From positions 124,001 to 188,000 of the forward strand of contig JAXLWK010000009.1 of assembly GCA_046328525.1 (NCBI GenBank): a DNA stretch of 64,000 nt, in the 5' to 3' direction. The notes beneath the pieces were generated by a model. It saw only the letters and a program-made list of their open reading frames with translations. It did not search any database and was not told where the DNA came from. Position numbers and translations under genes: made by a program. Numbering within the stretch: the stretch's first letter is position 1; every line of letters starts with the position of its first letter. The DNA comes from JBDHWG01 sp046328525. Its GTDB lineage: Bacteria; Chloroflexota; Anaerolineae; Epilineales; JAHCIE01. Of this stretch, positions 26,667 through 33,697 are shown piece after piece.

Positions 26667-26795
26667 GACCCTTGCGGCGTCTTTGCGCAATTCACCATAA
26701 ATTTACGCAGCAGGCCGTATCGTCACAGCCAATCCTGCGTTCTCATGAGTGATTGTGGACATCATCATCTTCATCGCTGAGGCCCGGGGGTTTCC

Positions 26796-27146
26796 ATGAC
26801 ATCGTTGGTTCGCGCCGCCACCCCCCACTTTGATTCGACGGCAATCATTCGCGGTTTTCTGGTTCTGGCTATTGTTCTGATCGTGGTCGCCGGCGCTGCG
26901 TGGTTTGCTCTAACGCCCGTTGCCGTTTCCGACACCAGCGGCGCCGTCACGCGCACCTGGGTCGAAGCGACCGCCGACGGCGCTCCTGCCGCCTACTGGG
27001 TTGAGATACGCGAGGGGCGGGGAACGTCCCGCTGCAGCATCGCCGCCTACCAGACACAGCTCCTCACGGAGTGGCAGGCGCTGCAGCCAGGCGACACGGC
27101 CACGATGACCTGCTACGGTCAGACGGCGGTCAGCCTGACACGCTAG
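26796..27146 (+). CDS. Small membrane-anchored hypothetical protein
   Basis: A 116-aa protein of no recognised family. It has one hydrophobic segment (about 20-42) followed by an extracytoplasmic domain of about 70 residues with two Cys (CSIAAY and MTCYG), which could form a disulfide. The ATG has only a G-rich upstream stretch and no clear promoter was found in the 130 bases before it. A strong bidirectional terminator follows. It stands alone, divergent from mntH. Confidence 0.6.
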   Translation: MTSLVRAATPHFDSTAIIRGFLVLAIVLIVVAGAAWFALTPVAVSDTSGAVTRTWVEATADGAPAAYWVEIREGRGTSRCSIAAYQTQLLTEWQALQPGDTATMTCYGQTAVSLTR

Positions 27147-27177
27147 GCCTTATCTCCAGCGCAAGCTGGTCCAATCC

Positions 27178-27215
27178 ATCCAACAGGGGTAGCTGGGGGG
27201 CTACCCCTGTTGGAT
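27178..27215. terminator. Strong hairpin between convergent genes, bidirectional terminator
   Basis: A perfect 16-bp stem, ATCCAACAGGGGTAGC (27178-27193) with its complement (27200-27215), loop TGGGGG. It lies between the small membrane gene (+) and the SOS FtsK cassette (-). Confidence 0.8.
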
Positions 27216-27217
27216 TC

Positions 27218-27574
27218 TTAGTCGTCGTCACCGATGATCGTAAAATCGCGGGATGGACGCGCCAGGGCGTTGGGGTCCGCCGGGGGGTACGTGGGGTAGG
27301 GCCACTGGCCGTTCGGCTGCGGCAGGCCGGGCGACACGACGATGATCTGGGGCGGCTGCGGTGGCGGCTGGGCCGGCGCGGGCGGCGCAGCCTTCGGTTC
27401 GTCGCGCGCGCTACGGGCCGCGTAGATGACCAGCAAACTCACGGGGATGGTCACCCCCACGCCGCACACCACCCCCGCTACCACCGCCAGCGCCTCCGTG
27501 TGCATGCGATAGGCCACGGTCACGCCCAGCCCCAGGGCGAACGCCACAAGACAGGCGACAACAAGTGAGCGCAT
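27218..27574 (-). CDS. Small two-helix membrane protein with Pro/Gln-rich tail, partner of FtsK-like motor
   Basis: A 118-aa protein: two hydrophobic helices (about 3-21 and 26-52), then a basic turn and a long Pro/Gln-rich tail ('KAAPPAPAQPPPQPPQ') ending in acidic GDDD. No family recognised. It starts eight bases after the FtsK-like gene with a strong AAGGAGGGTT site, so it belongs to the same SOS-controlled transcript. The layout of membrane helices plus a Pro/Gln-rich linker recalls the N-terminal part of FtsK, which the neighbouring motor lacks. Acting as its anchor is an inference from context only. Confidence 0.65.
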   Translation of the reverse strand: MRSLVVACLVAFALGLGVTVAYRMHTEALAVVAGVVCGVGVTIPVSLLVIYAARSARDEPKAAPPAPAQPPPQPPQIIVVSPGLPQPNGQWPYPTYPPADPNALARPSRDFTIIGDDD

Positions 27575-27582
27575 AACCCTCC

Positions 27583-28680
27583 TTAGCCAATCGTGCGGCG
27601 CAGGCCGTCGGCCAGCATGTCGCGCAGGTCCCGCGCCAGCACCGCCGCCCTCTCCGTTCGCTGCGGCCGCGTCGGCGTTTTCGCAGGGCCGTTGAGCGCC
27701 TCCGCGATGTCCTGGGGCGCAACGTAGGCCGCCTGAAGCCTGTACGTCCGCCCGTGGGTCACGACCAGGAAATCGCCGCGCCCGCCGAGCCGCTCCGCCC
27801 CACTACCCGCCAGGCCCGTCGCCACCCGCGCGTCCTCCGCTGACGCCACGCTCCCCACAATACGCACCGGAAAGTTGCTCTTCACCAAACCGCCCAGGAT
27901 CGTCGCGGCCGGTTTCTGGGTGCAGGCAATGACGTGGATGCCGGCCTCGCGGCCGCGCTGCACCAGGCGCAGCACCGCTTTCTCGACGGCCTTGCCGCCG
28001 ACGAGCACCAGGTCGGCCAGCTCGTCTATGAAGACCACGAGGCGCGGCAGCGTGATGCGCTCGCGGTCGCGGCGCTCCATCTCCTGCGCCAGCCAGTGCA
28101 GGGTCTCAAGCCCCGCCTCGGCGGTCACAGCCATTGGCCGCACGAGATGCGGCAGGGCCGCGAACGCCTCGTAGCCGCGCCCCTTCGGGTCAATAAGCGC
28201 AAGCGCAACTTCACTCGGTGGGTTGTAGGCGGCCAGGGAGGCGATCATTGTGCGGGCGAGGGCCGTTTTGCCAGAGCCGGTGGTACCGGCGATGAGGATG
28301 TGGGCGACGTCCGGGCTGGACAGCCGCAACAGCATGGGGATGCCGTCGGCGTCTATGCCGAGCAGCGGCGTGGCCGGGGGCACCGTCGGAACACGCGCCA
28401 TGAGCGCCACGAGGCGAACCGAGCGGGGTTTCGCGCGCGTGAATTCCAGCTCCACGAAGGCGTCGCGCCGCGTCACGCGACACGCGCGGCTACCCAACGC
28501 CAGCGCCAGCTCCTCGGACAGCCGCGAGATCTGCGCGACCTTGACACCGGGCGCGGGAACGACGCGAAACCGCACCAACGCGGGCGTCACAACCCCGCCC
28601 TGCACCTGGGCGCGCACTTTGTGGCTGTGGAGAACTGCCTCCAGGCAGTCGGCCTGGGCCTCGAGACGCTGACGCTGCAC
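27583..28680 (-). CDS. Soluble FtsK/SpoIIIE-type DNA translocase motor under LexA control
   Basis: A 365-aa protein consisting of the FtsK alpha domain ('VRFRVVPAPGVKVAQISRL', about 35-75) and the RecA-like motor. Walker A is AGTTGSGKTAL (about 133), Walker B LVVFIDELADLVL (about 205), followed by 'GREAGIHVIACTQKPAA'. The N-terminal membrane helices, the linker and the C-terminal gamma domain of cell-division FtsK are all missing. GTG 28680 is the start, with GAGAGG upstream. A double LexA box covers its promoter, so it should be induced by DNA damage. A conjugation- or plasmid-type FtsK relative is an alternative. Confidence 0.85.
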   Translation of the reverse strand: MQRQRLEAQADCLEAVLHSHKVRAQVQGGVVTPALVRFRVVPAPGVKVAQISRLSEELALALGSRACRVTRRDAFVELEFTRAKPRSVRLVALMARVPTVPPATPLLGIDADGIPMLLRLSSPDVAHILIAGTTGSGKTALARTMIASLAAYNPPSEVALALIDPKGRGYEAFAALPHLVRPMAVTAEAGLETLHWLAQEMERRDRERITLPRLVVFIDELADLVLVGGKAVEKAVLRLVQRGREAGIHVIACTQKPAATILGGLVKSNFPVRIVGSVASAEDARVATGLAGSGAERLGGRGDFLVVTHGRTYRLQAAYVAPQDIAEALNGPAKTPTRPQRTERAAVLARDLRDMLADGLRRTIG

Positions 28681-28699
28681 AATGAGCCTCTCTTATAAT

Positions 28700-28747
28700 A
28701 GAACGTCTGTTCTGGCCTATTGTACCAGAACAGACGTTCTACGTCAA
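28700..28747 (-). promoter_or_regulatory. SOS promoter with two mirrored LexA boxes
   Basis: Minus strand: TTGACG (28747-28742), 17-base spacer, TACAAT (28724-28719). LexA box GAACGTCTGTTC fills the spacer (28739-28728) and GAACAGACGTTC covers the start region (28712-28701). The two boxes form a perfect 16-bp inverted repeat separated by nine bases, and the -10 sits in the gap. Both match GAAC-N4-GTTC exactly. Confidence 0.85.
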
Positions 28748-28796
28748 GAGGGGAAACCCATTATCTATGGGGACGGCCGCGAGGCGGGGGGAGGCG

Positions 28797-29447
28797 CTAG
28801 AGCTGGCGGATGACCGCGATCACCTTACCCTGCACGCGCACATTCGCCGTCGGCTCGGTCCAGGGCTTCATCGTCGGGTTGGCAGGCTTGAGCCGCACGC
28901 GGTCCTGCTCCAGGTAGAAGTACTTAAGGGTGGTCTCGCCGCGATCTTCGAGCCAGATGGCGGCCATCTGCCCGTTCTCGACGTGCTCCTGGCGGTGGAG
29001 AATGACGATGTCGCCGTCGTTGACGAGCGCGTCAATCATCGAGTCGCCCTTGACGCGCAGGGCGTAGATGTCGCGCCCGTCGGCGACGAGGTCCCGCGTC
29101 AGCTCGATCCAGCTCGTCGGCTCATACTGGCCGGCGTCCGGGAGGTACAGCGGGCTGCCCGCCGCGATCGTGCCGAGGATGGGGATCTCGATCGTACGCT
29201 TGATGACGGGCGGCTGGCCGCCACCGTGGCGAATCACCCGCAACCCGCGCGACACCGTCTCGTCGCGCTTGATGTAGCCCTCTTTTTCAAGGATCTTCAG
29301 GTTGTAGCTGACGACCGATGTGGAGGAAATCCCAAGCTCGTGGCCGATGTCGCGGATGGTCGGCGGGTAGCCTTGACTGTCGCTGAAGTCCCCGATAAAG
29401 TCTAGCATCCGACGCTGGCGGTCGGAGAGCGGTTTCTTGCTTGCCAT
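28797..29447 (-). CDS. lexA: SOS repressor LexA
   Basis: A 216-aa repressor-protease. The N-terminal winged helix has 'LSDRQRRMLDFIGDF', 'GYPPTIRDIGHELGISSTS' and 'SYNLKILEKEGYI'. The cleavage site is Ala-Gly in 'ILGTIAAGSPL' (about 90), the catalytic Ser lies in VKGDSMIDA and Lys in 'ETTLKYFYLEQDRVRL'. When RecA filaments form, LexA cleaves itself and releases SOS genes. ATG 29447 is chosen over an upstream in-frame start because of CCAGGAGGCGCA and because the longer form would run into the promoter. It is one gene upstream of the FtsK-like cassette, which has its own promoter. Confidence 0.96.
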   Translation of the reverse strand: MASKKPLSDRQRRMLDFIGDFSDSQGYPPTIRDIGHELGISSTSVVSYNLKILEKEGYIKRDETVSRGLRVIRHGGGQPPVIKRTIEIPILGTIAAGSPLYLPDAGQYEPTSWIELTRDLVADGRDIYALRVKGDSMIDALVNDGDIVILHRQEHVENGQMAAIWLEDRGETTLKYFYLEQDRVRLKPANPTMKPWTEPTANVRVQGKVIAVIRQL

Positions 29448-29499
29448 TGCGCCTCCTGGCCTATGCCCCTCTTGAACGTTTGTGTCAAACGTTTGGTCC

Positions 29500-29528
29500 A
29501 TTATAGCAAGACAATTGTTCTATGTCAA
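29500..29528 (-). promoter_or_regulatory. lexA promoter with LexA-like boxes
   Basis: Minus strand: TTGACA (29528-29523), 17-base spacer, TGC-TATAAT (29505-29500). The spacer holds AGAACAATTGTCT, a LexA box with a weakened right half. Downstream lie the palindrome CAAACGTTTG (29494-29485) and ACAAACGTTC, further imperfect half-sites. This arrangement fits autoregulation. Confidence 0.75.
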
Positions 29529-29768
29529 GAGGGAAGTCGGTCAAATGTGCTAATTACATGAAAATACCCGGTCTGAATTCACCTCTCTCTAATACTTGTT
29601 CGGCTTTCGTCATGTATACTGCTCTCACGGCCGATGCTCGCGCCTCGCTCGCACTCTCGTCGCCTCCATGCTGCACCCGCCGCCCGCGCGCTTCGTCCCG
29701 CCATTCCGCGCCGCGCACCGCCCGCCCGCGCCACGCTGACCGTCGCGCGCCGGGCCAAGGAGACCGCT

Positions 29769-30809
29769 ATGCTCAGCCGACGCATCCTTATCGCCGCGCT
29801 CATCGTACTCGCTCCCGCGCTCTGGGCCGTGTCCCTCGCCGCGGCGAGCCAACCCGGCGCTCGCCCCGCCGCGCCCCAGGCGGCGATTGATGCCGTCTAC
29901 GGCCAGGTCCTCGGCGACAACGACGCGCCGGTCTCCGGTGTGGACGTGTTCCTCCAGCAGACGGCCGGCGGCGTGGCGACGACCGTGCTCACGGCGACGA
30001 CGACAATCACGGGCTACTACGAGTTCCTCAACCCGCCGCCGCTCCAGGTGGACGAGCTGTACAATGTTGTGTACGGCCCCCAGGACACCGACCCGCGCTA
30101 TGTCAACGTGTGGTACGGGCCAGATATCAATGACACAGACACCGGGTGGGTGCCGGGGGGAACCCTGCATATCGCCGATGTCGTGCTCGCCGCGCCCCCC
30201 GACAACGCCCAGGTCTCCTTCCCTGTTACGTTCCAGTGGCTGCCGCGCTCCGTGATCACCGAGAGCTACTACGTCGGCTTTCTGGACCCGAATACCAGCA
30301 CCCTGCTGCCCTCGAACCCAGTTGGACACCAGGGGAGTCTGACACTAACCTCCGTGGGTGATGTGCCAGGGCTGCAAACCGGCAAGCAGTACGCCTGGCT
30401 GATCGCCATCGAATCTTTCGACGAGACGTACCGCTACAGCTTCGGCTACTCCCTGGCCCGCCGCAACGTGACCTTCAACGCCGCCACGACAGCCACCCCC
30501 ACGGCAACGGCGACGGCGACCGACGCGCCCACCGGCACGCCCACGGCGACGAACACGCCCGTTTCGGCGACGGCCACGCCCACGCCCACAGCGACGAACA
30601 CGTCCGCCCCGGCGACGGTCACGCCAACGCGCACGCCCACGGCAACCCAGACCTCAGTCGCGGCGACCAGCACGCCCACCGCGACGGCGACCGCGCCGCC
30701 GGCCACCCACACCCCAACCGCTACCCCGACGCCGACGGCCACGAGCGGCACGCCGAGCCACGCGGTGTACCTCCCGCTCCTGGTGAAAGCCGCATCGCTG
30801 ACGCCGTGA
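29769..30809 (+). CDS. Secreted surface protein with Thr/Pro-rich stalk and C-terminal YLPLL tail
   Basis: A 346-aa exported protein. Signal peptide at about 1-27; then a carboxypeptidase-regulatory/SpaA-like beta-sandwich ('VYGQVLGDNDAPVSGVDV', 'ITGYYEFLNPPP'), a second Ig-like segment ('PPDNAQVSFPVTFQW'), and about 90 residues of Thr/Pro/Ala repeats. The end is HAVYLPLLVKAASLTP. The Y-L-P-L tail after a Thr-rich stalk recalls C-terminal ends common in Chloroflexota surface proteins (from memory, not searched). ATG 29769 is chosen over an upstream frame because AAGGAG and the signal peptide fit. Function unknown. Confidence 0.8.
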   Translation: MLSRRILIAALIVLAPALWAVSLAAASQPGARPAAPQAAIDAVYGQVLGDNDAPVSGVDVFLQQTAGGVATTVLTATTTITGYYEFLNPPPLQVDELYNVVYGPQDTDPRYVNVWYGPDINDTDTGWVPGGTLHIADVVLAAPPDNAQVSFPVTFQWLPRSVITESYYVGFLDPNTSTLLPSNPVGHQGSLTLTSVGDVPGLQTGKQYAWLIAIESFDETYRYSFGYSLARRNVTFNAATTATPTATATATDAPTGTPTATNTPVSATATPTPTATNTSAPATVTPTRTPTATQTSVAATSTPTATATAPPATHTPTATPTPTATSGTPSHAVYLPLLVKAASLTP

Positions 30810-30824
30810 GCATAGGGTATCTCG

Positions 30825-30925
30825 CCCTCACCCCAACTCTCTCCCACAAGGGGTGAGGGGGGACCACAGCGCGGTGGTCTTGCTCCCCTTCCCCCCGTGT
30901 GGGGGAAGGGGCTGGGGGATGAGGG
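30825..30925. repeat. Inverted-repeat intergenic element, CCCTCACCCC type
   Basis: CCCTCACCCCAACTCTCTCC at the left is answered by CCCC..GGGGGAAGGGGCTGGGGG ATGAGGG at the right, an imperfect palindrome of about 100 bp. A half unit of the same style (CTCACCCCCGGCCCCTCTCC) lies at 41426-41445. It begins 15 bases after the surface-protein stop. Confidence 0.55.
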
Positions 30926-30936
30926 ACAGACCTCGG

Positions 30937-30982
30937 TTGGACAGCGCGCCGCCCTTGTGTTATCGTTCCCGCCAGCGATAAC
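30937..30982 (+). promoter_or_regulatory. Candidate promoter with operator-like repeat before the PhzF gene
   Basis: TTGGAC (30937-30942), 17-base spacer, TTATCG (30960-30965). The -10 is part of a 7-bp inverted repeat, GTTATCG (30959-30965) and CGATAAC (30976-30982). The -10 is poor, so the promoter call is tentative; the repeat itself is certain. Confidence 0.35.
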
Positions 30983-31007
30983 CCCACTGTGCAGGCAGAC
31001 CTGAGCC

Positions 31008-31898
31008 ATGCGACGCGCGCCATTTGTCCAGGCCGACGTATTCAGCGATAGCCCCTTCGGCGGAAACCCGGTCGTCGTCATCACCGACGCCGGGGCGATG
31101 ACCACGGACGACATGCTCGCCGTGGCCCAGGGCATGAGCTTCGCCGAAACCGGCTTTGTGCTGCCCGCCACGAGCACCGAGGCCAACTGGCGACTACGCG
31201 CCTTCACCCCGGCAACCGAGGTGCCGTTCTCCGGCCACCTCATCCTGGGCGCTGCGTATGTCCTCATGACCCAGGCCGATCCGCCTCCCCGCCGCGTTGT
31301 CGTCGAGACGGACGTGGGCTACCTGCCCGTAGACGCCGACATCGCCGACGGCCACGTCAGCCGCGTCGTCGTCACCGAGCGCCCGCCGAGCTTCGGCAAG
31401 ACCATCGCTGCCATCGGCGAACTTGCCGACGCCCTGGGACTGCCCGCCGACCGCATCGGGAGCGAGGGGCTGGCCCCGCAAGTCGTGGACGCCGGGCTGC
31501 CCACGCTCATCGTCCCGACGCCGTCCCGCGACGATGTGGGCCGCGTGGCGCCGGACGGCCTGGCCGCCGTGTGCGAGCGCCTGGGCGTGTCCGTCGTCAA
31601 CGTCTTCACCCGCGAAACCCTCAAGCCGGAGCACACGGTCTACGTGCGCGTGTTCGCCCCGCTGCTCGGCGTGCCGGAGGATCCGGCGACCGGCAGCGCC
31701 AACGCCGCCCTCGCCGCCTACCTCGTCCGCCACGGCGCTGTGCCCGCCGCCCCGCGCGCCCGCATCAGCGCCGAGCAGGGCTACGCCGTCGGCCGCCCCA
31801 GCCTCATCGTCGTGGACGCCCTCGCGCGCGGCGACGACCTGGAGTTGCGCGTCGGCGGACGGGTCGCCCGCGCCGCCGAAGGCGTCATCTACTACTGA
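31008..31898 (+). CDS. PhzF-family isomerase/epimerase-like protein
   Basis: A 296-aa protein of the diaminopimelate-epimerase-like fold. PhzF signatures: 'VFSDSPFGGNPVVV' (about 10), the acidic catalytic residue in 'GMSFAETGFV' (Glu about 47), 'RAFTPATEVPFSGHLILG' (about 65) and the mirrored 'DPATGSANAALAAYLV' (about 224). True PhzF acts in phenazine synthesis, but no phenazine genes are nearby; most homologues have unknown substrates. Transcribed alone, with proS starting about 100 bases downstream behind its own -10. Confidence 0.88.
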   Translation: MRRAPFVQADVFSDSPFGGNPVVVITDAGAMTTDDMLAVAQGMSFAETGFVLPATSTEANWRLRAFTPATEVPFSGHLILGAAYVLMTQADPPPRRVVVETDVGYLPVDADIADGHVSRVVVTERPPSFGKTIAAIGELADALGLPADRIGSEGLAPQVVDAGLPTLIVPTPSRDDVGRVAPDGLAAVCERLGVSVVNVFTRETLKPEHTVYVRVFAPLLGVPEDPATGSANAALAAYLVRHGAVPAAPRARISAEQGYAVGRPSLIVVDALARGDDLELRVGGRVARAAEGVIYY

Positions 31899-32000
31899 CC
31901 GCCCGCGCTGTTTTTCGCCCCTGGCTGCGCCTTACGCTATAATTAGCTGTTGTCATTCGCGCTCAAACCGCATTCATTTTGTCCCAGCAGGAGTCCCGTC

Positions 32001-33464
32001 ATGTCGGTTCAGAAATTGCCCTCCCACAGCGAGGATTTCTCGGAGTGGTACAACGAGATCATCATGCGCGCCGAGCTGGCCGACACGCCCCCGCGCGTGC
32101 CGGAGCAGCTTCGCGGCTTCATGGTCCTCCGCCCGTATGGCTATGCGATGTGGGAGCAGCTCCAGGCCGCCCTGGACGGCATGTTCAAGGCCACCGGCCA
32201 CAAGAACGCCTATTTCCCCGTCCTCATCCCGATGAGCTTCATCTCGAAGGAAAAAGAGCACGTCGAAGGCTTCCGCCCTGAGCTGGCCGTCGTCACCGTC
32301 GGCGGCGGCGAGGAGCTGGCCGAGCCGCTCGTCGTTCGCCCGACCTCCGAGACGGTCATCGGCCACATGTACGCCCAGTGGGTGCGCACCTACCGCGATT
32401 TGCCCATCCTCATCAACCAGTGGGGCAGCGTGCTGCGCTGGGAGAAACGCACCCGCGCCTTCCTCCGCACCGCCGAGTTCCTCTGGCAGGAGGGCCACAC
32501 TGCCCACGCCACGGCCGAAGAGGCCGAGGCCGAGACCCTTCAGATGCTCGACATCTACCGCCGCGCCGGCGAGGATTGGGGCGCGGTGCCCCTGCTGCTG
32601 GGCCTGAAGAGCGACAGCGAGAAGTTTGCCGGCGCAGTGCGCACCTACACCATCGAATCGATGATGCCCGACGGGCGGGCGCTCCAGTCCGGCACGTCCC
32701 ACAACCTGGGCCAGAACTTCGCCAGAGCGTTCGACATCCAGTACCAGGACCGCGACAACACCCTCAAGCACGCCTGGACGACAAGCTGGGGCCTGAGCTG
32801 GCGCATGCTGGGCGCGGTCATTGGCATCCACGGCGACGACCAGGGCCTCAAGCTCCCGCCGCGCCTCGCGCCCATCCAGGTCGTCGTCGTTCCTATCTGG
32901 AAGACCGAGGATGAGCAGAGCGCGGTCATGGGCGCGGCCCGCCAGATCGTTGCCTCCCTGCCGAAGGACGTGCGCGTCCACCTGGACGACCGCGACGGCC
33001 TGACACCGGGCTTCAAGTTCAACGACTGGGAGATGCGCGGCGTTCCGCTGCGGATCGAGATTGGGCCGAAGGACGTGGACAAGGGGCAGGTCGTCCTGGC
33101 GCGGCGCGACATTCCCGGCAAGCCGGGCAAGGAGTTCATCGGCTGGGACGCCCTGCCGACGGTCGTTCCGGCGCGCCTCGACGCCATTCAGAGCAGCATG
33201 TTCGAGGCGGCGCGCGCCAAGATGCAGGCCATGACGCGCTCGGTGGCGACCTACGACGAGTTCAAGGCCAGCATCCCGGAGACGGGCGGCTTCGGCTTCA
33301 TCCGCGCCTACTGGGCGGGCGATGACGAGGACGAGGCGCGGGTCAAGCGCGAGACGGGTGCGACCATCCGCGCCTTCCCCTTCGACCAGCCGACCGAGCC
33401 TGGGCGCTGCATGCTCACGGGCAAAGAAACGAGCCGCGTCGCCATCTTCGCCCGCGCGTATTAG
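32001..33464 (+). CDS. proS: Prolyl-tRNA synthetase, archaeal/eukaryote-like type
   Basis: A 487-aa class II synthetase charging tRNA-Pro. Motif 2 region 'LVVRPTSETVIGHMYAQW' (about 112), 'LRWEKRTRAFLRTAEFLWQEGHTAHA' (about 145), and motif 3 area 'HGDDQGLKLPPRLAPIQVVVVP' (about 275). The absence of the large editing insertion between motifs 2 and 3, plus the C-terminal extension, place it in the short archaeal/eukaryote-like group also found in some bacteria. ATG 32001 is chosen by AGCAGGAG upstream; a TATAAT lies at 31938-31943, giving a leader of about 50 nt. Confidence 0.96.
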   Translation: MSVQKLPSHSEDFSEWYNEIIMRAELADTPPRVPEQLRGFMVLRPYGYAMWEQLQAALDGMFKATGHKNAYFPVLIPMSFISKEKEHVEGFRPELAVVTVGGGEELAEPLVVRPTSETVIGHMYAQWVRTYRDLPILINQWGSVLRWEKRTRAFLRTAEFLWQEGHTAHATAEEAEAETLQMLDIYRRAGEDWGAVPLLLGLKSDSEKFAGAVRTYTIESMMPDGRALQSGTSHNLGQNFARAFDIQYQDRDNTLKHAWTTSWGLSWRMLGAVIGIHGDDQGLKLPPRLAPIQVVVVPIWKTEDEQSAVMGAARQIVASLPKDVRVHLDDRDGLTPGFKFNDWEMRGVPLRIEIGPKDVDKGQVVLARRDIPGKPGKEFIGWDALPTVVPARLDAIQSSMFEAARAKMQAMTRSVATYDEFKASIPETGGFGFIRAYWAGDDEDEARVKRETGATIRAFPFDQPTEPGRCMLTGKETSRVAIFARAY

Positions 33465-33476
33465 CATAGACTCCTG

Positions 33477-33573
33477 GGCCACGAAGAACGCGAAAGGACG
33501 CGAAAAGCACGAAAGGGGCTTCCCCCACACGTTCCTTTCGCGTCTTTCGCGTATTTTCCACCTTTCGTGGTCC
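33477..33573. repeat. Large imperfect palindrome, CACGAAG/CTTTCGTG type
   Basis: GGCCACGAAGAACGCGAAAG at the left and CTTTCGCG..CTTTCGTGGTCC at the right form a long imperfect inverted repeat about 12 bases after proS. Its build (A/G-rich left arm, C/T-rich right arm) resembles the palindrome at 24125-24208. It occupies most of the gap before the aldehyde dehydrogenase promoter. Confidence 0.6.
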
Positions 33574-33589
33574 AAATCCCCGTACTTTT

Positions 33590-33617
33590 TTGACACACTG
33601 CGGCATAACAGTATAAG
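33590..33617 (+). promoter_or_regulatory. Promoter of the aldehyde dehydrogenase gene
   Basis: TTGACA (33590-33595), 16-base spacer, TATAAG (33612-33617). Predicted leader about 75 nt. Confidence 0.65.
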
Positions 33618-33697
33618 ATATAGCCGGCGTCGAATCGTCAAATAATCGGCGTTGATTTTACGTGCGGTTCGCCCACTCATGGTGTAAGGAGGGCAAC

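Noticed and set aside
27583..28680. Truncated remnant of cell-division FtsK
   Set aside because: The frame has its own start, Shine-Dalgarno and a dedicated SOS promoter, and no FtsK-like coding sequence lies upstream or downstream, so it looks like a purpose-built short gene.
30490..30760. Possible tandem repeat or CRISPR-like array
   Set aside because: Repeats are irregular Thr/Pro codons within a coding stalk, with no constant direct repeat or spacers.
31974..33680. 568-codon antisense frame opposite proS
   Set aside because: Mirror of a highly conserved synthetase gene; composition is GC-driven.
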